Notes: generated by a model from the sequence alone, not told the origin. A stretch of 61,229 nt of DNA from an uncultured Clostridia bacterium (GCA_947170465.1 CAMVTS010000007.1:1-61229), one strand, 5' to 3'. Counted from the first letter of the stretch, positions 28,801-36,984 are shown. Made by a program: numbers and translations.

Positions 28801-31800
28801 CGCCACCAGTCTCACACTCAACGCATTTGCGAATCCGAGTGCAACGACCTATGATGTTTATGTCAAAGTGACGCCTGATGAGCATTATGAGGTGACCGGA
28901 TGGTCGCAAGAGCCTGTCGGAACACCGACCAAAGTGGGCGACGTGGTAACAGCCAAGTTTACCGTTACCAACGACGTTACCATCACGCCGACGATTGCCA
29001 AGAAGAAGCATAACGTTGTCTTTACCAACCAGAATACCGGCGGTACGGTTGCAGTGAATAGTCAAACTGCTTCTCCGCAGGTTGTCAATGAGGCGGAAAC
29101 CTATACGGTAACGCTTACGCCTGCAACAGGCTATGAGGTCAACACCTTTACTATCAACGGCACCAGCCATAAAGGCGATTTGACGAATCCTGACGCTGCA
29201 TGCAGCTACACAGCGACAATGGGTAACGCGGACGAAACCATTTCCGTCACCTTTACCAAAATCAACTATTCGCTTTCCGGTGCTGCAACCCCGGATTACG
29301 GTTCGGTGAAATTCTACTCTGATTCCGATTGTACGAATGAAATCACCACCGCTACCTATCAGCAGACCATATACGCAAAATTCCTTCCGGCAACCGCGTA
29401 TTACGCGCTCGGCAGCTATTCTGTCAGTAGCGGTTCCGGCGCAACCGTCAACAGCGGAACCGGCAACATCCGTCCGGTTGTAATGGGTGCGCATGATTTA
29501 ACGCTGACAGCTAATGTTGTCGCGGCAACTCCGGTTATCGGCTCGTGCCCGAGCATGACGGTTCCCGCCAACGAGGGCTTCACATACGCGCAGCCTTCTG
29601 TAACGCCGCCTGCAAACAGCACGCTGACATTCAGCTATACGTTCCAGGGTGAGACGAACAACACCGGTACCTTTACAGCGCCTGTCACTGCCGGAACCTA
29701 TCCACTGACCATTACGGCGAGCAACAAGCCTGACGGCATTTCTGTTGCGGCAACAGCGTCTGTAACGGTTACTATTACTGTTACTTACCGCAACGAAGAA
29801 ATCACCTACTACGTGGATATGCACGACAACGTCATTTCCGGTTCTGGCGTTGAGGTGGCAATTGTGGACGCACAGAACAGCAGCAAAGTGAAATCTATCG
29901 ATGGCGAGGCGTGCAAAGCAACACTTACGCAGCAAGGAGTTGGTACCAATCACCCCAGCTCGGTCTATGCTGCCGGCATTAAAACACCGTTTGTTAAAAA
30001 CGGCGATGAATATAATGCCCTCCATATCCGCATAACCTATAATGGTGTATCTTATTGGAAGGAACTCAATTCCAACCAGATTAAAACAGTGCAGAATACA
30101 AAAAGTATGTGGTTTGAAGCCGTCAACGAATCTTCACTGGATTTGAAGCTGACAACGGCAGATTACACAGGAACGCCGAAGGTTGCCAGCGGTAAAAAAC
30201 GAATTTACGTGGCAAAGCCCATCAGTTGGGAAAGTGACACACCGTGGACAACGGTTGGTATCTATTACTGGGATAAGGATATTTCGACCGAATGGAAATC
30301 AGCAGATAATGAAATGAAGCATCTTGGTAAGGATAGTGACTATCATTACTACTATGCGGACATTCCTTCCGGCGCGAACAATATTATCTTCCAGGGTCGC
30401 GAGGGAGTCGATACCTATTCTCAGACAAATAATATCGAGAATATCAAGACGAACAGCTTCGTGCTCTATAAAGACGGTACCAGCCCCAAGGGTAAGGCTG
30501 CTGACGCGGCAGCTGCCATTCCTGCGCTGACAAAGTATATCAGCACTGCTCAGATGAATAAGGGCGCCAACAATGTTGATATTTCTCCTGTGAGATACAC
30601 AGCTGCCAGCGTAAAATACGACAATTCGAATGATACCGTGGTAAGCGTCACTGATGAGGGCAAAATTAATGCGCTGAAGTCCGGAACCGCTACCATCACC
30701 GTGAAGCTGCACAGCTCTATCAGCGAAAAAATAACAACCCCCGGAGCTTACTTCAATGATGACGTGATTTCCTTCGACATTTCAGTTACCGTCCATGATC
30801 CGAATCAGTTCTATGGCTTCAACATCATGTCTCTCGGCACCTCAGAGTATACGTTTGATATTCCGCAGGTGAGCAACAACAACAAAATCATTCAGCCGGG
30901 TTATTTCGTCATGGGTAAGAATGACATCGCCGTTACCGTTACAGGTCTGGTTGGCGTTGGCAGCTCCACAAAATCCGCTGTCATTACCTCAGACGAAACA
31001 GTTTCTGTAACGGATCTCGGTTCCCAGACCACGCGGGTCAAAGTAAAATATGCCGATCCGGAAGAAGCGTTTACCACTGATTACAGCAATATTTGTCTGA
31101 ACGGAACCATTACAACCCGTTCTATTCGCACGGATGCCGGCTCCCGCTATGGCTTTACCGAATGGCAAAAGGCGGATGAATCGAAGCCTGACTATAAGGT
31201 GAAAAAGACCATTTCTGAACATCAGACTGAACCAGCGCTGGATGGCGTTGAAACGGCAGTGACTTCGAGCTTTGAATTTGACCGCACTTCCACCTATTAT
31301 AAGGCGGTGTTCACTCCTTATGAGTATGTTGATGTTACCTTCACGTATCAATACTACGAGTACAAGCCGCGTCTGGTTGATGGTTTGTTCAACTATCAGT
31401 ATGAGTACGACAACGGGGACTATCTGGATGAAACGGTCGGCACCGAAAAGTTTAAAGCGTGTCATAATGCAAAAGAATATGTCAGAACAAAGTTTGAGGT
31501 GCGCAAAAAGACAGCAGCATCGATAGAAGTAGATGACGATTTGGTCACTCAGGCATGCAAGGCGATTGAGGCAATGCCGCAGAACAGTTACTATGACTAC
31601 TCCATTGACACATCTTGTATTACAATCGAGAGCAGAAACGCAGGCACCTATTCTGCAGAGGTTACGGTAAAACTGAAACATAAGCCCAGAATGTATTCGG
31701 TTTATGTGAATGGCGGCGAGAATCCGATAGGAGAGTATTACTATCAGCAGTATGTAACCGTCAACAAGCCGGTTGGACTTGGCGAACATGTGAAGTGGTA

Positions 31801-32680
31801 TGAATGTGAGGACAATGATGTTGATTTAACAACCGGTACGCCCAATTATCCGCTGCTTTCAACTGGCAACAGCTATAAATTCCGCGTAAAGGATGATACT
31901 CACCTTCGTGTTGTCAACGGTTCGCTTAACGCGCAGGACTTCAACCGTTCCGAGGTTGACTTCATGGATTATGACCTGACGCATCTGAACAATAAAGAGT
32001 ATGTCATGCAGAACTTCTATATTGCAGACTTCTTTAATCCGATGGAAACATACGAAACGGCAACCAGAAAATGTGACGACGCAACCTTTGTTGGCGGCGG
32101 CGTGGTTTACTATTCCATGAAGGGCGGTTCTCCGAACAGCGCAACTGCCGCTTATGTGGATCAGGACACCGGCACGATTGACAAGGAAGCCATCGCGGAG
32201 ATGCTGAAGGAGAATATCGAGTCCAGTATTACTGAGGATAAATACAGCAAGACGTTTGAGCAGTATGAGGCGGAGCTGGGTACGGATGAAGCGATGAAAA
32301 TCGCCTACGGAACGGAAATTCCGGTAACCCAGAACTATGACCGAAACGGTAAAACCGGCATTATGTACCGCTATTTGCCCTTGCAGACGTATCAGACGAA
32401 TAAAAACAAGGAGCTTATTGTTGATGAAAACGGCAATTTTGTAACCACCGTCAACGACAACACCTTCCGTTACTCCAACACACTGCAGGCATATCAGTAT
32501 ATCTACGCCAGCGGCAACGAGAACAAAGAGACCAATGAAGGAAGAAACATGAGGCTGTATGCTTATTATGTCTATTCCTACCAAGGCTATGATTTGGAGA
32601 CCAATGTTCCCGAAACGCGCTATGTGGTGGTGATTTCGGATAACTATTCTGACGCTTCCACCTACTGGGCAGGCAACTAA
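22823..32680 (+). CDS. Giant (3285 aa) secreted modular protein: FIVAR-like, InlB-type repeats, Big_2-like and starch-binding (CBM26-like) segments
   Basis: Signal peptide; FIVAR-like SYTTFKTAYQDAARKF…INSAITSLQSAFDAL; VTFNMNNHGDAPDSQVITYGGKATKPDDPTATGYTFGGWYKESDCTNAFNFDTDTITANTTLYAKW (Listeria-Bacteroides repeat); IYIWTTINDERNPVVDWPGEEF…FQVIFSSGKDTTQTADS (CBM26-like); Big_2-like NDTVVSVTDEGKINALKSGTATITVKL. Confidence 0.8.
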   Translation: MKKRIRHFSKSTLSIILSLCMLISCVSVGLIATDAARIAEEERVGWDTNSLTFNGQIKTDKSGYSSEWQTITMSGNSSNYYYFWAIIEKNKTVSFGFKDQWNQYLKGGTKTAVNATNSTTGISRNYWTGMSKNESGADLSFTTPNSTYSQYIVIVQCWTDNWNVRVDMIPCIPSTVNVHYQDQYGSYHKYLYAWQSYHGGSSYNSTNAVTNYTNHVGDRELNGSYDSVPQDTRAAEGVTEYTQDWNTHNLSYYDYPSNYGVFYVKMKDSSGASQDLTINRDDVSGKSEIWVYNASNDNTTIVVTDRVALRNKINDTDIVNAYNSGANTVYTVESYTTFKTAYQDAARKFSAYATTQAEINSAITSLQSAFDALEIASTPSLDSFTIDGAASKTLNIGEEATLASTTSHTDNEVTYSTASDAISITGTTVKALKPVSSATITATLVDGETYTKTVTVKVNTPALTLTYNPATILTGGATTKAPTVTATGANASSEISNKTFTITSGGTSGTVAADGKVTSTSVAGTVTVQVTGTVSHNGVSYTSATGTANITVQEPASVYFKYDQSGGTNTKGLDGTKMAYDNSLNLYKLSVDLEKGTEGNWYYIVVYDASESNNLSHYDEVLTEELRTGGGHTLYSGNNEDHPIHLVATVTGTYNFYFDAANNKLYVEYPHTVTFNMNNHGDAPDSQVITYGGKATKPDDPTATGYTFGGWYKESDCTNAFNFDTDTITANTTLYAKWSSLPQLGAPDIKYNNAATTPVTMDAAEGSKARITWAAVNNAGSYEIFKDGDPLGTTTNLYFDIERGYSHSGTYTVKAIPGNAAAHSPSNASNGIQFTFNKVQLTAPVVAADHDWVLHGHGVTFSISGGSSTATLGKDFKYQHTGADETSYTDVSGSSWSTENLTNTTAADATPTFKFKAVALKTDYFADSSETSKQITVKPSFALDSGKTSTFTPGTGTEMVYDATKGAYYLSVTVSDTSKYYFRFNQKDANRKWAGDWNGNYPNVHDVVVDGEKVAAATDVSGWDNKASLHYSGAAKKIIVWFDYAAKKTWIVGNSTTYQVTFTQPSSAGSSIKVADSTTSPHTFYEGETAEYTVTAGTGYVITSVTANGSTVAVDRQSTYTGSFSVSADTSVSAEIVPQYTITKGEAAGGSFTVKRDNMEVTQFIAGDELTLTATADAYHDFTKFAVTGGKTATFNNSPATLDTTGATGNITITPTFTAKSYSYTTEAYYSATGADGSYTNALSNAVTPASGSATYENGVTVTAASKDGYSFYKWSVSGGEVDNANSASTTFKPTANGAKATALYKRAYTITSNTPTGGTVTVDKEHPVAGESYTVTVAASTGYKFKSLTVGGASVTVSNNKYTATASGETATVPVVAEFEPDTTLEFYIAGRFHVRTAAGSNDWTNSFDSGDWANDGGKNIKFSYDHGTLYKVETYASPKELTTTISNQTPWFFVYDKTHDKQWHPASGVSFDNTTTSANLTSNNAENNVRFNSSSTDTPVTIYFDAATHKLSYEIPVFYDVTITEATGGTVTASPARATEDTEITLTVTPDTGYHLDSLTVIKDGEQGPIQVTNNKFTMPAGNVTVTAVFAKNVYSGFIYQAKASESGNALTDAAFETYTHDLSSAVTGAATGNEIDGIAINAAKSGYTFYKWVVTGGTLTKADTTASNTFKPTANGATLTAYFRKNYTLSLTQSTGGAIAADKTELAAGDAYTITATPESGQKLSKLLVGGTDVISSVENQIYNGKAGGNSDTITVVPTFTTIPPTTVRINKRVTNYTHIYIWTTINDERNPVVDWPGEEFKNDSDWTVDPVYPDYYVRNFQKDWGGFQVIFSSGKDTTQTADSAVYENGEQYFIDFVDGTNAPVLTKGLPTYTIAGTKGMMGSEWSTTDTNNNMTAGDNNTFTLEKTNVSKGHHEFKVVTNHDYENGSYPTNNQTLDVLYNHSTVNFTYSPTAASNKLTAVVSGGDFEVKTEATNGTAVISQSAPVSGDATSLTLNAFANPSATTYDVYVKVTPDEHYEVTGWSQEPVGTPTKVGDVVTAKFTVTNDVTITPTIAKKKHNVVFTNQNTGGTVAVNSQTASPQVVNEAETYTVTLTPATGYEVNTFTINGTSHKGDLTNPDAACSYTATMGNADETISVTFTKINYSLSGAATPDYGSVKFYSDSDCTNEITTATYQQTIYAKFLPATAYYALGSYSVSSGSGATVNSGTGNIRPVVMGAHDLTLTANVVAATPVIGSCPSMTVPANEGFTYAQPSVTPPANSTLTFSYTFQGETNNTGTFTAPVTAGTYPLTITASNKPDGISVAATASVTVTITVTYRNEEITYYVDMHDNVISGSGVEVAIVDAQNSSKVKSIDGEACKATLTQQGVGTNHPSSVYAAGIKTPFVKNGDEYNALHIRITYNGVSYWKELNSNQIKTVQNTKSMWFEAVNESSLDLKLTTADYTGTPKVASGKKRIYVAKPISWESDTPWTTVGIYYWDKDISTEWKSADNEMKHLGKDSDYHYYYADIPSGANNIIFQGREGVDTYSQTNNIENIKTNSFVLYKDGTSPKGKAADAAAAIPALTKYISTAQMNKGANNVDISPVRYTAASVKYDNSNDTVVSVTDEGKINALKSGTATITVKLHSSISEKITTPGAYFNDDVISFDISVTVHDPNQFYGFNIMSLGTSEYTFDIPQVSNNNKIIQPGYFVMGKNDIAVTVTGLVGVGSSTKSAVITSDETVSVTDLGSQTTRVKVKYADPEEAFTTDYSNICLNGTITTRSIRTDAGSRYGFTEWQKADESKPDYKVKKTISEHQTEPALDGVETAVTSSFEFDRTSTYYKAVFTPYEYVDVTFTYQYYEYKPRLVDGLFNYQYEYDNGDYLDETVGTEKFKACHNAKEYVRTKFEVRKKTAASIEVDDDLVTQACKAIEAMPQNSYYDYSIDTSCITIESRNAGTYSAEVTVKLKHKPRMYSVYVNGGENPIGEYYYQQYVTVNKPVGLGEHVKWYECEDNDVDLTTGTPNYPLLSTGNSYKFRVKDDTHLRVVNGSLNAQDFNRSEVDFMDYDLTHLNNKEYVMQNFYIADFFNPMETYETATRKCDDATFVGGGVVYYSMKGGSPNSATAAYVDQDTGTIDKEAIAEMLKENIESSITEDKYSKTFEQYEAELGTDEAMKIAYGTEIPVTQNYDRNGKTGIMYRYLPLQTYQTNKNKELIVDENGNFVTTVNDNTFRYSNTLQAYQYIYASGNENKETNEGRNMRLYAYYVYSYQGYDLETNVPETRYVVVISDNYSDASTYWAGN

Positions 32681-32691
32681 TTGAATTTCTG

Positions 32692-32720
32692 AAAAAGGGT
32701 TGTTTTTACAACCCTTTTTT
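32692..32720 (+). terminator. Rho-independent terminator
   Basis: AAAAAGGGTTGT-TTTT-ACAACCCTTTTTT. Confidence 0.75.
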
Positions 32721-32757
32721 ATTATAATAAAAACATCAAAGCATAAGGAATACCGCC

Positions 32758-33471
32758 ATGAAAATGAGTCTGAAAGAAAAAATATACCACAAAATCCCCG
32801 AAAGCAAGCGCGAAGGAGCTGTCAAGGCGGTTCACGCGCTGCGGATTGCCAAGAACATCATCTGTTGGAGCTTGATTATCGTATTGGTTATCATCGTGAT
32901 TGTCTCGCTGATGATGCGCATGCGCGGCGAAACGCCAGCCATTTTTGGCTATACCTTGCAGCGCGTTTCAACGGGAAGCATGGTGCCGGCTCTGGAGGTT
33001 GGAGACGTATTCCTGAGCAAAAACGTAGACGACGTGAACATACTTGCTGTCGGCGATATTATCACCTACGAGGGCGGAGCCAATTTTGACTACAAGCATG
33101 TTACCCACCGCGTGGTGGCGGCTCCTTATAAAGATGATACCGGCGCATTGGTGCTTCGCACAAAGGGTGACGCGAACAATACAGAAGACCCGGTTCTTCC
33201 TGCTGAGCGCGTGGAATCGAAATACATTGTCAAAATCACGTTCCTCACGAAGCTCTATGAGGTGTTCCTCTCACCCTGGGGACTGCTGATTTTCGTCGGG
33301 CTGCTGTTGTTGGTGTTCTTTGACGAGCTGTTAAATGTTGTCCGGATTCTCAGCGGCAATTACTCTGACGAGGACGAGGAGGATATCAACGACATTATCG
33401 CGCGGATTCAGCGTGAGGACAAGGAAAAGGCGCTTGCCGAGAAAAAGCCGGAGGACGAGAATGCAGACTAA
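32758..33471 (+). CDS. SipW-type signal peptidase I (paralogue 3)
   Basis: QRVSTGSMVPALEVGDVFLSK, YKHVTHRVVAAP, LRTKGDANNTEDP. Confidence 0.9.
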   Translation: MKMSLKEKIYHKIPESKREGAVKAVHALRIAKNIICWSLIIVLVIIVIVSLMMRMRGETPAIFGYTLQRVSTGSMVPALEVGDVFLSKNVDDVNILAVGDIITYEGGANFDYKHVTHRVVAAPYKDDTGALVLRTKGDANNTEDPVLPAERVESKYIVKITFLTKLYEVFLSPWGLLIFVGLLLLVFFDELLNVVRILSGNYSDEDEEDINDIIARIQREDKEKALAEKKPEDENAD

Positions 33472-33769
33472 ATCCTTCTACGAGCGGATTTATGACGCGG
33501 TGTGCACGATACCGCCGGGGAAGGTGGCGACCTACGGACAGATAGCCGCACTTGCCGGAAACGGCGGCGCGGCGCGTGCAGTGGGCAACGCGCTGCACAT
33601 CAATCCATCTCCCGGCGTGATACCCTGTCACCGCGTCGTCAACGCGCAGGGCAGATTAGCGCCGCATTTCGCCTTTGGCGGCGACGAGGAGCAGCAGCGC
33701 CTGCTCGAAGCCGAGGGCGTCGTCGTCCGTGACCACCACGTCGATTTGAAAATCTATCAGATGAGATAA
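33461..33769 (+). CDS. O6-alkylguanine-DNA alkyltransferase family protein (MGMT/Ogt)
   Basis: IPPGKVATYGQIAALAGNGGAARAVGNALHINPSPGVIPCHRVVNAQG; ATG 33461 overlaps the 3' end of the upstream gene by 11 nt. Confidence 0.9.
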   Translation: MQTKSFYERIYDAVCTIPPGKVATYGQIAALAGNGGAARAVGNALHINPSPGVIPCHRVVNAQGRLAPHFAFGGDEEQQRLLEAEGVVVRDHHVDLKIYQMR

Positions 33770-33773
33770 TCTG

Positions 33774-33800
33774 CCGCCCGAATTTCCCGGGCGGTTTTTC
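33774..33800 (+). terminator. Rho-independent terminator
   Basis: CCGCCCG…CGGGCGG then TTTTT. Confidence 0.65.
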
Positions 33801-33856
33801 TGAACCAAAACGTCTCCTCCTGTGTCTGTATTAACAGAGAAAGGCGCGGTGACAGC

Positions 33857-35626
33857 ATGAAGAAACCACAATATGACGTCAATCAGCGGCAGCTGCGGCG
33901 CTGTGTCAAAAAAGCGCAGCGCGGTGACAAACGGGCGAAGGAGCAGCTCGTCGGCATGACCTATTCCTACGTTTATTACTACTGCCTCAAAATGCTCCGC
34001 AGCGAGGACAAGGCGCGCGACGCGGCGCAGGATATTTTTGTAACGGTTTTTGAGAAGCTCTCCACCGTCAAAAAGCCGGAAGCCTTCTTTGGCTGGCTGA
34101 AAACCGTCATGGCGAACCACTGCCGCAATCTGGTGACGCGGCAGCGTGAGACAGAGGAGCTGCGCGAGGACTGGGAGGACGACAATCCGCAGGTGGTGCC
34201 GGAGGAATGTCTGGAAACAGAGGAAACCTGCGCCATCATTCGCGCGGCTGTGGACGCGCTGCCGGAGATTCAGCGCGAGGTAATTCTTCTGTATTACTAC
34301 CAGCAGCGCAGCGTGAAGGAAATCGCGGATTTGCTTGAAATCAAAGAAGGAACCGTCAAGAGCCGCCTGTATACGGCGCGGCAGGCGCTGCGGAGAGTGC
34401 TCAGTTATTATGACAGAGATGAATTGTCATTCTCCATGCTTTCCTATGCGCTGTTCAGCGAAGCAAAGGCAAAAAGCGGTGCGGCGGCTGCGGTAACGCT
34501 CGGCACAGGCGAGGTGCTTGCCATTTCTTCAACCGCGAAGGTCGGCACAATTGCCGGAGCCGGAATCGGCGTCAAGGTGGCGGCGTCTTCTTGTGCCGGG
34601 GTTCTGGCGGCAACCGGTACGGGAACGTATCTTTACGCGCAGCATGTTTCCGTACAAAATAATGCGGCTTTGATGACGGCGCAGGAGAAAATCGCGGAGC
34701 CGACAGAAGCGGAGCTGTGGGCGCTGTTTTATCTGACGTTTACCGACGCGGACAGGCGGCGAACGCTGACCTTTCACGCGGACGAGCCGTTAAACTCCGC
34801 CGCCAACAAGGACTATCTTCTTGACCGTGCGTGCAACACGGCGGATTTCTTTCACACCCTGCAGGCGACCAATTACCAGTTTGACAAGGCGCATCCGGAG
34901 AATCAGAACGCAAAAGACAGCGCTCGTTACGTAACCTACAGCTGCGACGCGGGCAGCCGGCGCGCCAAGGAGCTGACCTGCTCGGCAGATGGACAGCCGG
35001 TTTCCTATTACCTGTTTCAGAATCACAAGTTCTACGACGCCGATTGCGGCACAGAGGAATGGACAGCCTACGCCGATTATGATTCGACGGTTGCGGAAAA
35101 GGTCAAAAACGCACGTCCCAAGCGGCGCTTGCAGGAATTGTACCGCAATCATTACGTCCGCGTCAATTTTCTGGACGGCGGTGATTATATCGCCTTTGTT
35201 GATGTGTCAAAGCGCCGACGCTACATGCCGGAGCTGGAGCCCGATCCGAATCCCTATACCTATTATCTGCGCCCGGATTTTTTCGGGACGCCCAATGTTC
35301 AGTACCAGCCGGAGCCGCTGCTCATGCGGATGGGCATGTACGATACCGACTCATGGGAGATTACCGGCGAGACGGAGCAATTCGGCAGACCGTGCCTGAC
35401 CGTCAGGGGCGCTGCCAAGGAGCCCTATGACATCTATTCCTATCGGCTTACCATGGACAAGGAAACCGGTGTGCTGATTGCCTATGACTGCTTTGACGAA
35501 AACGGTACGCTGACGCGGCAATTAGTGACTTATGAATTGATTGTAGACGAGCCACTTGACAACAGTATCTTTGACGATACCGCCGGCATCCGTCAGTTGC
35601 CGGGAGGTGGTTTGAATGACCAATAA
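33857..35626 (+). CDS. ECF-type sigma factor fused to a TM segment and large C-terminal extracytoplasmic-looking domain
   Basis: sigma2 EDKARDAAQDIFVTVFEKL and sigma4 LPEIQREVILLYYYQQRSVKEIADLLEIKEGTVKSRLYTARQALRR; hydrophobic VGTIAGAGIGVKVAASSCAGVLAATGTGTYLY; about 300-aa C-terminal domain. Confidence 0.85.
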   Translation: MKKPQYDVNQRQLRRCVKKAQRGDKRAKEQLVGMTYSYVYYYCLKMLRSEDKARDAAQDIFVTVFEKLSTVKKPEAFFGWLKTVMANHCRNLVTRQRETEELREDWEDDNPQVVPEECLETEETCAIIRAAVDALPEIQREVILLYYYQQRSVKEIADLLEIKEGTVKSRLYTARQALRRVLSYYDRDELSFSMLSYALFSEAKAKSGAAAAVTLGTGEVLAISSTAKVGTIAGAGIGVKVAASSCAGVLAATGTGTYLYAQHVSVQNNAALMTAQEKIAEPTEAELWALFYLTFTDADRRRTLTFHADEPLNSAANKDYLLDRACNTADFFHTLQATNYQFDKAHPENQNAKDSARYVTYSCDAGSRRAKELTCSADGQPVSYYLFQNHKFYDADCGTEEWTAYADYDSTVAEKVKNARPKRRLQELYRNHYVRVNFLDGGDYIAFVDVSKRRRYMPELEPDPNPYTYYLRPDFFGTPNVQYQPEPLLMRMGMYDTDSWEITGETEQFGRPCLTVRGAAKEPYDIYSYRLTMDKETGVLIAYDCFDENGTLTRQLVTYELIVDEPLDNSIFDDTAGIRQLPGGGLNDQ

Positions 35627-36044
35627 AAGCAAGGAAGCGCTGAAAGGAATTGTCGGAATCCTGCTCGGGCTGACGGTCTTTCTGGAATACATACCCGGCT
35701 TGTTTCCGCTCATCTGGCTGCTGCAGCCGTTTTTAATCGCTTACGCGCAGCTGATGGTTCGGGAAAAGCGGTGGTATCGCGCTTCTATCGGCACGCTGCT
35801 TGCCGCTAACGCGGTCAATGTGTTGGTGCTGATCGTTCAGGCGCTGCGCTCACAGGCGCTCACCGAGGAGCTGAAACAGCGCAACCTGATAGCCGGCGAG
35901 AACTTTTCTTATGTTGTGACCGTGGCGGTGCTGCCTGCCATTTATAAGGCGGCGGCGATGGCTGCCTTTGTCAGTTTTGTCATTGTGTTTTTGGAGTGTA
36001 TCATTCTGTCAGGCAAGCGTGACAGAAAGAATACTATCGCTTAA
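35616..36044 (+). CDS. Small integral membrane protein, unknown
   Basis: Overlaps the 3' end of the sigma-fusion gene; several hydrophobic segments. Confidence 0.6.
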   Translation: MTNKSKEALKGIVGILLGLTVFLEYIPGLFPLIWLLQPFLIAYAQLMVREKRWYRASIGTLLAANAVNVLVLIVQALRSQALTEELKQRNLIAGENFSYVVTVAVLPAIYKAAAMAAFVSFVIVFLECIILSGKRDRKNTIA

Positions 36045-36135
36045 TCACCCGGTAATATCCTGCAAAATTTGCATTTTTTGCCGACTTGTGTTATAATACA
36101 GGCAGATTGTGTGAATCCAGTTAAACGGTGATAAA

Positions 36136-36954
36136 ATGGACTACAAACTGATTGCGGTCGATATCGACGGTACACTGACGAATTCCAAAAAAGAACTCAC
36201 GCCGCATACGCGATACACCCTGCTCGAAGCGCAGAAGCAGGGCAAGCGTGTGATTATCGCCTCCGGCAGACAGCCGCTGGGCGTGTATCCGCTGGCGGAG
36301 GATTTGATGCTTGACCGCTACAACGGCTACATCATGTGCTACAACGGCGGCAAAATTATCAGCTGCGCTGACAACCGCACAATTCTGACTAAGCTGTTCC
36401 CGCGCGAATATCTCAGCGACATTGTCGCGGTGCTCAAGGATTCGAACATCACCATGATGACCTTCGACGACAAGAAGATTATCGCTGACAAGAAGGTCAA
36501 CGACTACACCTATGTTGAAACGGAGGTCTGCAAGACCGACATGGTGACCTTCGACGATTTTGTCGCGGCGGTGAAGTTTGACTTCAACAAGATTCTGCTC
36601 GCCGGAGAGCCGCTGGAGCTTGACCGCTACCAGCAGGTGCTGCAAAAGCGTTATGACGGCTTGCTCGACGTCTACAAGAGCGCGCCGTATTTCATGGAGA
36701 TTATGCCCTTCGGCGTATCGAAAGGCTCCATGCTGCCGCTGCTTGTCGAGCACCTCGGAATGAGCAGGGAAGAGCTGATTGCCTTCGGCGACCACTACAA
36801 CGACATCACCATGATTGGCTATGCCGGCATGGGCGTGGCGATGGGCAACGCCGAGGAAGGCGTCAAAAAGGTCGCCAACTACGTTTGCGAGACCAACGAT
36901 GACGACGGTGTGGCAAAAACCGTCGAAAAATACGTATTGAACCGTCCCCTGTGA
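36136..36954 (+). CDS. Cof-type HAD-IIB hydrolase
   Basis: AVDIDGTLTNSKKELTPHT…IASGRQPLGVYPLAEDL…SKGSMLPLLVEHLGMSREELIAFGDHYNDITMIGYAGMGVAMGNAEEGVK. Confidence 0.92.
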   Translation: MDYKLIAVDIDGTLTNSKKELTPHTRYTLLEAQKQGKRVIIASGRQPLGVYPLAEDLMLDRYNGYIMCYNGGKIISCADNRTILTKLFPREYLSDIVAVLKDSNITMMTFDDKKIIADKKVNDYTYVETEVCKTDMVTFDDFVAAVKFDFNKILLAGEPLELDRYQQVLQKRYDGLLDVYKSAPYFMEIMPFGVSKGSMLPLLVEHLGMSREELIAFGDHYNDITMIGYAGMGVAMGNAEEGVKKVANYVCETNDDDGVAKTVEKYVLNRPL

Positions 36955-36960
36955 CGGAGA

Positions 36961-36984
36961 AAGCCGGCTGTATGCCGGCTTTTT
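36961..36984 (+). terminator. Rho-independent terminator
   Basis: AAGCCGGC-TGTAT-GCCGGCTTTTT. Confidence 0.7.

Noticed and set aside
22823-32680. Possible LPXTG or dockerin anchor on the giant protein
   Set aside because: No sortase motif, hydrophobic tail or dockerin loop at the C-terminus.
7613-33471. Prophage or integrative element carrying the fibre locus
   Set aside because: No integrase, att-like repeats, tRNA junction or phage structural genes seen; flanks are ordinary chromosomal genes.
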